From Amorphophallus konjac (lineage: Eukaryota; Streptophyta; Magnoliopsida; Alismatales; Araceae), in the NCBI GenBank assembly GCA_022559845.1, contig CM040117.1:76979731-77043730 (forward strand): 64,000 nt of DNA. Direction: 5' to 3'. A program made the translations under genes and the position numbers. Below, piece by piece: positions 33,034 to 44,364 of the stretch. How positions within the stretch are numbered: position 1 is the stretch's first letter; each line of letters begins with the position of its first letter. Under the pieces are notes generated by a model, which had not been told where the DNA came from, ran no database searches, and saw nothing but the letters and a program-made list of their open reading frames with translations.

Positions 33034-34619
33034 ATGCAGGTATGCCTGGCAGGCAGGAACAACATGTGGTACCTGGATAGTGGCTGCTCCAGGCATATGA
33101 CAGGAGACAAGGCCAAGTTTTGGTTGCTGACAGAGAAGAATGGAGGCCTTGTCACCTTCGACGATAACACAAAGGGTAAAATCATCGGATCAGGTAATGT
33201 AGGTAAGTGCACTACCTACTGCATTGATGAAGTCCTGCTGGTGGATGGTTTAGCATATAATCTACTTAGTATCAGCCAGCTTTGTGATAAAGGACACACG
33301 GTAGTATTTGATGCTCTTAATTGTAAAATTTTTGAACCTGATTCCGATGTTGTTAAATCTTTTGGAAAAAGAATAAATAACATTTACATGGTGGATCTAG
33401 ATGATCTTGCACATTCTAACCTATGCCTCACTGCTAATAAAGAGGACTTAGCATTTTTGTGACATCGTAGGTTAGGCCATGCTAGCTACACTGTCTTGCA
33501 CAAATTGAACAAAGATAGCATGGTTAGAGGACTCCCTGAAATATCTTTTAAGAAAGAAAATAAAGTGTGTGATGCATGTACATAGTCCAAGCAGACTAGG
33601 AAGTCATTTAAATCAAGAACTGAAAACATGTCCTCCAAACCTTATGAGCTGATACATATGGATCTTTTTGGACCCACACGATCAGTCAGCTATCATGTAG
33701 GAGATATGGATATGTCTTAGTTGATGACTTCTCTAGGTATACTTGGGTATTTTTCATAACTCACAAAAATGATGCATTTTCTGAATTTCAGGAGTTCTAT
33801 TTGAATGGAGTAGTGGAGAGGAGGAATCGGACACTGGTGGAGATGGCTCGTACACTACTAGTTGAAGGTGGCTTACCAAGAAAATTTTGGGCAGAGACAG
33901 TTAACACTGCATGCCATGTAATCAACAGAGCTATGGTAAGGTCTTTCACTCATAAAACTCCTTATGAGATTCTAAAAGGTAAGAAGCCTTCAATTGCTCA
34001 TTTCAAGGTCTTTGGCTGTAAGTGTTTCATTCATGTTAATGATAAAAGAGACCTTGATAAATTCGAACCAAAAAGTGATATAGGAATTTTCCTTGGATAT
34101 TCTGAAAACACTAGAGCATATAGAGTGTACAACCTAAATTCTAAAACTGTTGAGGAATCTCCACACATTGTTTTTGACGAGTCCCTAAAAAACTCTGATG
34201 TTGGTCAATGCAGGAAAGAAGATGATGGAGAAATCCTTAAGGAAGAAAAATCTGAAGACCAATCAGACCAAGAAGAAGAAGCTGAAGAGATCAATGCAGA
34301 GGAGCCTGCTATTCAGGGGGAGGTAAATGAAGGTCACGGTAACCAAGTCATTAATGTCAGATTTTTAAGAGATCATCATGTTGAAAATGTCATTGGTGAC
34401 ATGCATGAACCCCCTAGGACTAGAGGTTTCTTTAGAGTACAAAATGAATTGAATAATTTTGCATTAGTCTCTCATGTTGAACCCAAAACCATTGACAGCG
34501 CTCTCAAAAATGTGCATTGGATCAATGCCATGCACGAGGAGCTTAATCAGTTTGACAGGAATAAGGTGTGGCACCTAGTCCCACCTTTTGATCATGGGAC
34601 TGTCATTGGAACAAAATAA
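33034..34619 (+). pseudogene. E4 protease and integrase, integrase core deleted
   Basis: Protease signature WYLDSGCSRHMTGDKAKF at 33068-33120. Pre-integrase HHCC (HRRLGHAS...CDAC) at 33463-33585, with a TGA for Trp just before it and a TAG shortly after. First catalytic Asp in LIHMDLFGP (about 33652-33672). Then FSEFQEFY runs straight into LNGVVERRNRTL at 33801: some 65 residues that include the second catalytic Asp are missing. A frame change near 33690 precedes this. The C-terminal part (KVFGCKCFIHVNDK; FLGYSENTRAYRVYN) is intact to a stop at 34619 in place of Trp. Confidence 0.92.
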
Positions 34620-36019
34620 GTTTTTAGAAATAAAACTAATGAGCTAGGTAATGTAGTGAAGAATAAGGCCAGACTTGTTGCTCAGGGGTACAACCAAGAA
34701 TTCAGAATTGACTTTGAAGAGTCATTTGCCCCTATAGCCAGGTTAGAGGCAATTAGAATACTTTTGGCTTATGCACGCTCTTTTGGAATAACTCTCCAGT
34801 AGATGGATGTAAAATATGCTTTCCTCAATGGGGAAATAAAAGAGGATGTCTATGTCCGACAACCTCCTAGATTTGAATGTTTAGATTTCCCTTCTCATGT
34901 TTATAAATTGAATAAAGCTCTTTATGGCTTGAAGCAAGCTCCTAGAGCTTGGTATGACAGGCTCAGCAGATTCCTTACCGAGAAGAAATTCACAAGAGGT
35001 GATGTTGACCAAACTTTGTTCACCAAGGTAAGTCATCCTGACATTCTCATTGTTCATATTTATGTGGATGAAATAGTTTTTGGTTCAACCAATCCTAAAT
35101 TGTGTAAGGAATTTTTTGAACTTATGACACAAGAATTTGAGATGAGCTCAATGGGTGAGCTAAAACTATTTCTTGGACTGCACGTGACACAAACCAAAGC
35201 TGGAACCTTTATCACTCAGTCCAAATACATAAGGGACCTTCTGAAAAAGTACAAATTCGACAACCTCAAGGACATTGCAGCTCCAATGGGTACTTCAACA
35301 AGTCTTGATGAAGATACCAAAGGTAACCCTGTGGTTCAAAAGCTATACAGAGGTATGATCGGATCCCTTTTGTATCTCACTGCATCTACGCCTGATATTC
35401 AATTTGCAGTGTGTTTATGTGCTAGATTTCATGCTAGTCCTAAGGAATCACACTTTGGAGCAGTGAAAAGGATCTTTAGGTATTTATCAGGCACCCAAGA
35501 ACTAGGCTTATGATATCCTGCTAGGTGTGAGCTAGAGCTTCTAGACTACACTGATGCAGACTATGTTGGGTGTCGAGTAGATAGGAAGAGCACTAGTGGC
35601 TATTGCCAATTCCTAAGTGGTTGCCTAGTATCTTGGACCTCTAAAAAGCAACACACAGTGGCACTTTCCACTGTAGAGGCAGAGTATGTTGCTGTAGGGA
35701 ACTGTGCTGCCCAGGTACTATGGATTAAACACCAGCTCTCAGATTATCAGATAAATCTGGGATGCATTCCACTTCTATGTGATAACACTAGTGCCATCAG
35801 CCTTACTAAAAATCCTGTTCACCACTCTAGGACTAAGCACATCAAAATTAAACACCATTTTTTTAGAGATGTAGTGAGCAAAAATGAAATTGAATTAGTG
35901 TTTGTTGAAACTGAAAAATAGATTGCTGATATATTTACCAAGCCCCTTGGAAATGAAAGATTTAAATATTTAAGAAGAGAATTGGGGCTTTGTAAATTTC
36001 AGCAGGAAAATGATGAATA
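34620..36019 (+). pseudogene. E4 reverse transcriptase and RNase H
   Basis: Same frame as the integrase C-terminus. RT blocks: [47 protein letters not shown]. The catalytic YVDD reads YVDE ([10 protein letters not shown], about 35060-35090), an inactivating change. RNase H: YTDADYVGC, STSGYCQFL, STVEAEYVA, HIKIKHHFFRD. In-frame stops: 34617-34619, 34800-34802 (TAG for Gln before MDVK), 35513 (TGA for Trp) and 35919-35921 (TAG for Gln before IADIFTKPL). Ends at about 36019. Confidence 0.93.
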
Positions 36020-37149
36020 ATTTCATTCTTCATCTGTTTGTTGAAATGTTTTGAGATGATTATGTCAGCCTGTTCTTTAAGTTTTGAATAAAGAATGTTT
36101 GATGCTTGAATAATTGTTTTGCACTGAGTACAATGGTTGTTTGATGTCTTGCGCAGACTACTTCTGATGTTGGTGCATGAGTTGCACATAGTCTTAATTG
36201 ATGCACATCGTGCACCTAGTCGAAGCATTGCATGAGCATTTATTTTTCACAGTTGCATTATGTAAGCATTCTAGTCATTACATGTTTTGCATCGAGCATA
36301 AGTCATTGCATGTCTTAGACATAGTCGATGCACTGCATGAGCATTCAGCATATAGGTCGGTGCATATCGTACTCAAGCCGCATGTAGGTCGGTGCACTTG
36401 CATACCGCACACATATATATATAGGTCGGTGCATTGTCTACATTTCGCACGTTCAGGTTGATGCTCTGCATTCCTCATGCATGATAAGGTCGATGCATCA
36501 TGTTGTCAGGGGGAGTTGAGTGATTTCTGATCAAAGTTCAACACTTTCCACTCTCTCTCCTCAATCTCATAAGTTCCTATCTCGTGACATCATTTTCATT
36601 CGACTTATTCTTGAAAATTCTTTAAGTTGCTCCTACGCTTTCATGATTATTTCTTTCACCCTGATTGAATACTAATCTTGCTATCAGTTCATTAAAGTAA
36701 GCTGCAGTTATCACAACTCTTCATTTATAAGAATCACAGTTGCTTCTTGACTGAATTGAAGGTTTAACCTTAATAGACTGAAGAGTTTAGAGACTGTTCA
36801 TCAGAAAATAAGGTGTTAGAAACTGTTTACAGCTCTTAACTTTGTTTTCTCATAGTTAGAATAGAAAAAGTCTTCACTGTACCTGAACATAACAGACTTA
36901 GTGAAGTCTAGATGAAAAAATTAGAGTGTGTATTGTCTTTAAACAGTCACTCTAAAAGTTGTAAGGGCAACAAAAATAAGATCATTAAAAGAAAAGAAAT
37001 GAACAAAGTGGCAGAGCAATGACTTACTTGCACTGAGAAACTGAGGCCGCCATCAAAGAAATGGAGAATACCTCAAGTCATGAAGTGACTCAGGTTAACT
37101 CTATTCATTTGGTCAAATCTGTAGGGGTGGTTTCACTGAGTAACTAGGG
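36020..37149. other. E4 3' non-coding region, left of E3
   Basis: No ORF of note. 36170-36500 carries a second array of GTCGGTGCA / GTCGATGCA motifs like that in the E4 LTR, with short ATATAT runs at 36412-36421. The rest is AT-rich and continues at 49416 after E3. Confidence 0.7.
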
Positions 37150-37154
37150 GTACT

Positions 37155-39152
37155 TGTTGACACCCATTTTAGCCCACAAGTTGTGTCATTTCTCTTATTC
37201 ACCATTTTTGATGTCCCGAATTAGCCATTATTTTGGAGCTTTCTCGGATGGATTTCAAGCCCATTTTTACCATTTCATATCCTTTAAGTCTTAGAGATCA
37301 TAATTTCCTAGAGCCCTGGAGCTTATTTTATCAACTTCCGGCTTCCAAGTCAACTTACGGCCCATTTAGGCCGACTTCCCTCAAGTAATCGGCTCTCTCT
37401 CACTACGCAGTCCTGAAAGTGGTTCTTTTTCACCCTATTCTTGTCCTCTTTTCAAAGATTTGTCTTCATCAAAGTTGTTCCTCTTTCAAAGATCTACAAT
37501 TTCTTCTTCTACACCATTGGCCGGTTCTGCCCCGTTTGTGAGCTATTCACATTTTCCGGCGTGCTGTGCTGTTCACCAACATCCCAGAATTTTCCTCTCT
37601 TCCAGCCCCATTTTCTCCATCTTCCAATCATTTTCTCAAATTTCTTTCTTCATGAAAGGTGTTCCTCTCTCAGTTATCTACAACTTCTATGTTTACCACT
37701 TTGTCTATTTCTGCCCCGTTTGAGAGATAAGCTTCAATTTCTAAAGTCACGCGCAGTCTGCCCGGAATCTGCCTTCATCAATGTGAAGGTCTACTGTAGA
37801 TGCGTTACTTCAATGTGCAGGTCTACTGTAGATGCATTACTTCACATGTGACGGTCCTACAGTAGACCGTTACATCCAAACTTGCCCGAAATCGTCCCGT
37901 TTGACCCCCATAGTGTGACGGACCTACCCTAGTCCGTTACATCACTCTGACGGTCCTACGATAGACCGTTACATGCACCAGAGAGTCCAATTCGTGCTGG
38001 ACTCTGCTCCGTTTCTGTGCGCCGTGGCCCTCTTGCAGAGTCCATAACTTCTTGAATTCTTATCCAAATTGATCCCTATTTTTTCCTACTTCTAGCCCTT
38101 GGTATTATCTTGAATTTGGTTCATAGGAATCAAATTTTCATTGGCAATATCTCTTGGGATCTGGGTCGCAAGATCAGGATTTATGTTTCCTAGTTCAACT
38201 CAAACTCTGCAGATAAGGCTCCGGGGCTGCCTTCCAAGAGCCATATCTTCTAGAATCCTCCTCCGAATTGATCCCCGTTTGTTCCTATCTCTTGTCCTTA
38301 GTATTATCTCGAGTTTGATCCAAAGAACTCGATTTATCTTGGACTCTATCTCTGGGGATCATGATAAGAAGATGAGGCTTTCTTACAAAACTCTATAAAA
38401 ACTGCCCAGTTCGCAGTCGCGACGGGGGGCTCTTTCCGGACGTGGGGCGAAGCCATGCTGCACCGCCGACTCAATCCTTCGACCCTGACTTGAAGAGGGA
38501 AGTATTGGCTTTCAATTCCATCCTTCTGGCTTGATTTCATGGTCTACACTCTTAGTTCTATTCTCCTCAAAATCACAAATCATCACGGTTTTCTGCACTT
38601 TCTGCTACACATGCGTTTTTCTCCGTTTTGCATCATCGTTTTCTCTCTATTCTCTCAATCAAATCTCGTGATTTCAAATCTCATGCATGCACAACACACC
38701 CACCTATTATTTCCACCCTTCCACAGGGGTTAAAAACCCTCCCCCGGTGCGTTCTCCCCCTTTTATTCATGCTATTTTATCACTTTGGGCAGATTTCTAC
38801 ACTTCATGTTCTAATGGGTTTTTGCCTTTGTGTTTCATCTTTGTTTCGCAGGAGAGCATGAATACAACGTGAGGCCCTCTTCATCTAGCTAGCTGGAAGG
38901 AGAGGAGGTCGATCCCACACCATTCCCCGCATCCCGTTCTTAAGTAAGCGCGATCAAGTCTTCATATTTCCAAGGTACACGACGCCGTTCCTCTCCTTTC
39001 TTCATCCTTTGGCGTTGTTGGAACCTTGGTGGCGATCACGGTTAGTCTTTCCATCCTTTCATCCCCCTTGTCCTTCATTCACATGTTTATGCATGTATGT
39101 ATTTAAAGGGGGCGGGATAGGAATCTAATCTAATTAAAAAAACAAATCAACA
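37155..39152 (+). repeat. E3 5' LTR
   Basis: TGTTGACACCC start, AAATCAACA end. TATA box TATAAAA at 38394-38400. Dyads GACGGTCC...GACCGTTAC at 37850-37873, 37917-37940 and 37949-37972, preceded by two degenerate copies at 37786-37835. Confidence 0.93.
38394..38400 (+). promoter_or_regulatory. TATA box of the E3 5' LTR
   Basis: TATAAAA in CTCTATAAAAACTGCCC; the identical site in the 3' LTR is at 48653-48659. Confidence 0.65.
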
Positions 39153-39158
39153 GTTTTT

Positions 39159-39175
39159 TGGCGATCACGGTGGGA
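39159..39175 (+). other. E3 primer-binding site
   Basis: TGGCGATCACGGTGGGA six bases after the LTR, one base different from the E1 site. Arg-tRNA type as in Tat/Ogre, by resemblance. Confidence 0.75.
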
Positions 39176-40584
39176 CACCAATGCCCATCACGCTTGTTTT
39201 CATGCTCTTTTGTAGGTTGGGTGGGTGCATGTTCATGTTTAGGTGATATTTCTTCCATTCTCCAACTATTTTTGGTGTTTTAAGGGCTCTGGTAGTGTGA
39301 CGGTCCTGCAGTAGACCGTCACATGCATGTAACGGTCCTTTGGTAGACCGTTACACGGCTTCTGGCAGTCTTGCGTGCATGCTCACAGGGCCGTGTTCAT
39401 CGAGGCATAACTTTTGATCCCGGAGTCCGATTGAGCTGATTCTTGTTGCGTTGGATAGCCCTTTGTATTGTCTTTCCATCCATATATCATTTGCATCATT
39501 TGGTTAACATTTGCATATTCTAATCTTGTCCAACTTTTTGAGTTTTGTGCATAAGTTCTGCAGGCAGGCTCAGGGACAGGTTCACAGGTACATCTTTAAT
39601 GAGTGATTTGACTGCCTTCCCGATGTCTGATTACACTGATTTTTGATCCATTGGATAGTCCTTTGTATTGTCTTTCCATCCATAGCTTATTTGCATCATT
39701 TGGGTCTCATTTGCTTAGTTAAAAATTATCATCATTTTAGCATTTTGTCCATAAAATCTGCATGTGGTCTGCGCATAGGTTCACGGGGGCATCTTTGCTT
39801 AGTGATTTGATTGACCTCCCGGGGTCAGATTGATCTGTTCTTGGGGCCGTTGTGCAGATCTTTGTATTGTCTTTCCATCCATATACTATTTGTTTTAGTT
39901 GGATCATGTTTGCATAGTTTAATCTAGTCTTGATTTTCTAGTTTTAAGCTAGAATTTGCATGCACTCCGGTGCACATAGGGCCATACGTTGCATATCATA
40001 GTTGCATTTCCTACCTTGGTGCGTGGACCTCTCGTCTCCATATTCCTTGGAGCCGACCAGGAAAGCACATCAAGGACCTCCATAAGTCCCCGTGAGCCGT
40101 GGATTCCCACACGGACACCGGGCCGGTTGTACCTTTCCACCCCTTAGGCTTGCATTTGCATAAGTGTGAGGGAGTTAACCTTAGTCAACCCAAAGTTTGG
40201 ATCTTATTCCATAGGATTCCTATCTCGAGGGAATTATTATTAATTCAAATCATTAAAAGGTCCATTGAAATCTCTAAAATATTTCCCATCATATCAACTT
40301 GTTTGACTTGGGTGAAAACTCTTACATTGCATTGATTGTGTTATTTGGGCTTGTCCAAGCCCATTAGTGGTGTTTTGTGTTGCACCCACGTCTTTCATCA
40401 TTATTAGGCCCACTTAGGTTACCCCATTTTGTGTGTCCATTGTCTAGTCCATTGTCCCGTGATCCGTTGTCCATTCGTCTTTGCATTAGTGGGTCAGTCC
40501 CCTCTTGTCCTTGGGCCCATTAAGCCAGTGCTTCCCCACTTGTATTCTCCTTGACATCCTTGTATTAAGTCTCCATTTGCCCTC
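39176..40584 (+). other. E3 5' UTR with about 195-bp tandem repeat
   Basis: Two dyads (GACGGTCCTGCAGTAGACCG at 39299-39322, and 39328-39353). Three imperfect copies of a segment of about 195 bp, each with CTTTGTATTGTCTTTCCATC at about 39471, 39662 and 39861. Then the shared leader block at 40033-40132 and sequence homologous to the E1 leader up to about 40210. No ORF is supported. Confidence 0.75.
40033..40132 (+). other. Shared leader block (copy in E3)
   Basis: In the sense direction: GTCTCCATATTCCTTGGAG, CCAGGAAAG, GACCTCCATAAGTCCCCGTG, GTGGATTCCCACACGGACAC and GGTTGTAC. This is the complement of the plus-strand copies in the minus-strand elements, so its orientation relative to element RNA is the same. 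It ends about 450 nt before the gag ATG; in E1 the distance is about 390 nt. Confidence 0.75.
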
Positions 40585-42798
40585 ATGGAGCATCATTCTA
40601 ACCCCTTGTATCATTCTTTTTCCCAATCTGCTTCCTATTCCCGCGTGGAATCCTCTTCCCGCGTGGGTCCATCTTCTCGTGGTCCCTCTGACCCATCTGA
40701 GGAGCAGGCTAATCTCATGGCCCGTATTTCAAGCCTTGTTTGCCAAATGGACCCGGCCCAGGCCCAACGTCTTATTGCATCTCATCTTCATGGGCCTTCT
40801 TCTCATAATGGGCCATCTCCTATTCATGGGCCTCCTCCTTCTCCTTCATATGTTGCTGGCCCAATTGCTAATGGGCATTATTCTCTTAATGGGCCTCATC
40901 CTTCTGCCCATGTTGCTGCCAGCCCATTCAACCCATATGCTCATGCCTCTTCCAGGCCCACATATCCTTCCATTCCCGGAATGGGCCCGTCTTCTTCTCA
41001 GCCCGGATCCTCTTATTCGGCCCAATACCATGCTCCTGGTCCTAATTCACACCCTCTTGCTCAAGTTGGCCCATATTCTTCTCGATCTCTCCCTACCCAG
41101 GAGATGATTGCTCAAACCCAACGCCAGCTTGATGAGCTTCAACGCCGGATCAATCCCAAATCCTCCTTGAGTATCCCATTCGCATTTCAAGGTCTTCGGC
41201 TTCCGCCATCTTCACAAATTCCCGCATATCGCCGTTATAGTGGAGTTGGTGACCCATATGTGCACTTGAAGGAGTTCGTTTATGAGTCGACCCAATTTCG
41301 ACATGACCAACACTTGATGGCTTATCTGTTTGGTCTGTCATTGGAAGGCCCGGCTCGGGATTGGTTCTTCTCTCTTCCGCAAGAGCAAGTTGTGAGTTTT
41401 CATGCCGTTCAAGAAAAGTTTATTCAGCAGTATCAAGACCAGGTTGGGCCCAAGTATTCTATCGCGGATCTGGCCCAAGAGATGATGAAGCCCGAAGAGG
41501 ATTTCTGCAGCTTTGCCGACCGCTGGCGTCACCTTGCCGCGCAAGTCTCGGGACACATTCCGGACGGAGAACAAATCAAGATGCTGATATCAAATGCAAC
41601 ACCCAAGTATCGGTTCATCTTAGCCCTCAACGACATCACCTCCTGGCAGAAACTTTACAGCCGAGCCCGCTTCATTCGCCAACAAATCCAAGATTCCCTT
41701 GACCTCGAGTCTTCACCATCCACCTCCACATATCAACCTTCACCCTCCACATGTCAACCCTACGCTCCCATGAGTCAGCCGGCCATGAGTCAGCCTTCCG
41801 CCACATATCCCTCCACGAGCCAACCTCCTGCCTCTACATACCCATACGCCTCAGCATATCAACCTTCCATGAGTCAGCCTCCCGCATCCACATACCCATC
41901 TCCATCTCCACTTCCGGTCAAGGGAACACCACATCCCGAGCAAGTAGATGCCGTCTACATACCCCCTCATCCTGTTCCACACATGCCTTCACCAAAGCCC
42001 TCCACCACTAGCCACGCACTCCTGCCTACGCAACCTCCACTTCCGTCTCCACAACCTTCTCCACCATTACATATCCCTCGGCATCCACCTTGCCCGAAGC
42101 AGGCTCCTCATCTTCCTTTGCCGGAGTGTTTCACCGATATATTTCGGGCTTTGATGGCCACTCACGCGTTGCCGTTCTCTCCGGTTGTGCCTTACCGACC
42201 CGCGGTCGGGGATATGCTTCAGTTCTGTGATTTCCACCGTCAGCAGGGGCATTTGGTTGAGGATTGCCCCGAGTTCCGGGATTATGTTTATGATCTGGAA
42301 GCTAAGAAAAGGATTGATTGGGCCGCCATGCATAAAGTTATTTTACATCTTCGCAACCAACAACAGCAGCAAGAAGTGCCACCCGAGCAGCCGTCTCTGT
42401 TACTTCAAGGTCAGGGGCACCCCTATTATTCCTCGTCTAGTGCTGCACTCGCTCCATCACCTACTCCGTTACCACCACCATCTCTTACCCCGGCTCCATC
42501 GCCGCCACAAACCCAAGCCTCTGCTCAGGCTAGTGCCTCCCCTTCTTCCCCTGCCGCCACTACCACTACTTCTATCCCTAACACCGCTCGACGCGTTGTG
42601 TCGACACGTCGACGGTGGACACCACAACCTCCCTCTTCACCCTCTCTACCTCCATGTCCACTACCCCCATCGCCTTCATCACTATCCTCACCATCTCCAT
42701 TGCCATCACCATCATCCATCTCCACCACCAATGCTTCCATCACCACCTCCATCTCCACCCTCGCCTCCATCTCCGCCATCACCTTTGCCCGAGCCTGA
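40585..42798 (+). CDS. E3 gag (Tat type), 737 codons open
   Basis: Open from ATG 40585 to TGA 42798. The N-terminal 190 residues are Ser/Pro/His-rich. The capsid-like domain is about residues 194-372 (HLMAYLFGLSLEGPARDWFF; VGPKYSIADLAQEMM; NATPKYRFILALNDI), clearly related to E1 gag (11530-11950). A CDFHRQQGHLVEDC motif near residue 543 is the variant zinc finger of Tat gag. Then a low-complexity Pro/Ser/Thr tail in which another frame stays open past 42798, so a frameshift in the repeats near 42750 probably shortened the original protein. It is the only Tat gag in the window without internal stops, as expected for the young insertion. Confidence 0.85.
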   Translation: MEHHSNPLYHSFSQSASYSRVESSSRVGPSSRGPSDPSEEQANLMARISSLVCQMDPAQAQRLIASHLHGPSSHNGPSPIHGPPPSPSYVAGPIANGHYSLNGPHPSAHVAASPFNPYAHASSRPTYPSIPGMGPSSSQPGSSYSAQYHAPGPNSHPLAQVGPYSSRSLPTQEMIAQTQRQLDELQRRINPKSSLSIPFAFQGLRLPPSSQIPAYRRYSGVGDPYVHLKEFVYESTQFRHDQHLMAYLFGLSLEGPARDWFFSLPQEQVVSFHAVQEKFIQQYQDQVGPKYSIADLAQEMMKPEEDFCSFADRWRHLAAQVSGHIPDGEQIKMLISNATPKYRFILALNDITSWQKLYSRARFIRQQIQDSLDLESSPSTSTYQPSPSTCQPYAPMSQPAMSQPSATYPSTSQPPASTYPYASAYQPSMSQPPASTYPSPSPLPVKGTPHPEQVDAVYIPPHPVPHMPSPKPSTTSHALLPTQPPLPSPQPSPPLHIPRHPPCPKQAPHLPLPECFTDIFRALMATHALPFSPVVPYRPAVGDMLQFCDFHRQQGHLVEDCPEFRDYVYDLEAKKRIDWAAMHKVILHLRNQQQQQEVPPEQPSLLLQGQGHPYYSSSSAALAPSPTPLPPPSLTPAPSPPQTQASAQASASPSSPAATTTTSIPNTARRVVSTRRRWTPQPPSSPSLPPCPLPPSPSSLSSPSPLPSPSSISTTNASITTSISTLASISAITFARA

Positions 42799-43870
42799 GC
42801 AAGCCAAACCTTCTCCTTTATCTCTACCCTCAGCCACGCCTTCGCCGTCGCCTTTATCGCCACCCGAGCCTATCATCGCCACATCGCCTGCGCCTTCACT
42901 TTCCATCACCACTCCCGTTGGAGCCTCCATGCCTTCCAAACCTTCACATGTTCCACCGAAACATATTCCCTTTACTTCTCCAACCACTACCACCCCACGG
43001 AGCGGGTGTGCGCTTCCTTTGGTGCCCCTCGGGTCTAATCCCCAGGGAGACAATAAGTCAAGTCAGGATGATTCAGTGCCGGCCGTGCATTTCAAGATTC
43101 AAGATTTTATCTGTCGGATGCCGGTTCGTGTCCTCGTCCCTGGTTATTTTGGGGATGATCCGCCTCTACTTTCAAAGATGAGAGTTGCTAAGAAGAGTTC
43201 CCTTGAGTTGATGCCAGTTTCTTCACAAGCGAGGCCGTGGCAATCTCCTTGCTCACCGGAGAGTTCACCGTTGATGCTATTATTTCTCCTCGCTCTATTG
43301 CTGTTCAGATGACAGGCCAAGAAGGGTTCTCTACCCGCGTTGTGCTAACACATATGGCCACCAAGCAGATTATGGGTTCTATGTTCAAGGGGCAATTGGC
43401 CGTATCTTCTACACTTTCCAAGGATATTCTGCACCTGTTATGTAATCTTCCTCGGTTTATTAGCAAACCGGCCATGTCAACGCCGTGTATTACTCTCCCT
43501 CAGCTTCACCCGTCTCTTCTATCAAGGGAGTTGTGCTTCAAGACTGAGTTCCGAGTGGAGTTACCGAATCTCATGCTTCTAGTGCCGAGAGACAAAACCC
43601 CGTGGGTTTGTGATATTCATCACTCTGAAGGGTTACTCGCTCAAGAATGTTCGCATATTGCTAGCACCGGGTGTCTAGGGGCAACCGCACCGATGAAGTT
43701 GCATGTTCACAGTCGGGCCAGGTCATCTGCTAGGTGGGCCCGTTATTTGAGAAGGTATTACAGATTAAGAAGCCCGAAGGTCCAAGCCCGCACCAGGGGG
43801 TCCATTTTCAAGAAATTTCTGCCAAGAAGAGGCGGCGACGTAAACTCAATGGCTATCGGTTGTGCATTCA
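42799..43870 (+). pseudogene. E3 coding tail of unknown function, frame-broken
   Basis: In frame 2 the proline-rich tail goes on to about 43230 with non-repetitive sequence (PAVHFKIQDFICRMPVRVLV). It then continues in frame 1 from 43237 (GEFTVDAIISPRSIAVQMTG; LLVPRDKTPWVCDIHH) and in frame 3 from about 43734 (FEKVLQIKKPEGPSPHQGVH, then a basic KKRRRRK). Amino-acid use is balanced and unlike random frames, so I read it as one degraded ORF of about 250 residues. It does not show the D-T/S-G of a protease or any pol motif, and I do not recognise the family. The basic end could be a nuclear signal. Confidence 0.45.
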
Positions 43871-44364
43871 GGGGTCCACCTCTTCCTCCTTTTCTTTTCA
43901 TTCATCCTTCCTTCTACTCAGTTCCCACCCTTGGGTGGTGTATCTTCCTCCATCTGATCCTATCTCCATCATTTTCTCCTCCTTCCATAGGTCCATGCGT
44001 CCCCATTCCTCTCTTTTTTCCCCGGATCCTCCATATTTTCCCTCCTCTCACGATTCTAGGCCCTGGCCTATGTCATCATTCCATCCTAATCTCAGGGACA
44101 TCACCTGATTATTCTTCCCGAGACTTCCAGGTGTTGCCTCTGATTCTTCCCCTCTGGTATCTCCGGGTTCTTCTTATTCCCCGACCTTGGCGGGTGTCTC
44201 CCATTCTCCTTCTCTGGCACTGTCGGATGATTCTCGTCCCTCTTCTCCGACCACGTCGGATGATTCTTCTTATCATCTTTCTACTCTTTCCTCTTCACCC
44301 TTTCGGGGTCTTCGCCCTTTCTCTTGCTGTTTTCGAGGCTTTAGTCCGCCTTGATCTAAGCTAA

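Noticed and set aside
42185..42750. Long second-frame ORF overlapping E3 gag
   Set aside because: Low-complexity Pro/His frame opposite the Pro/Ser tail of gag. Only the part after about 42750 looks like genuine continuation.
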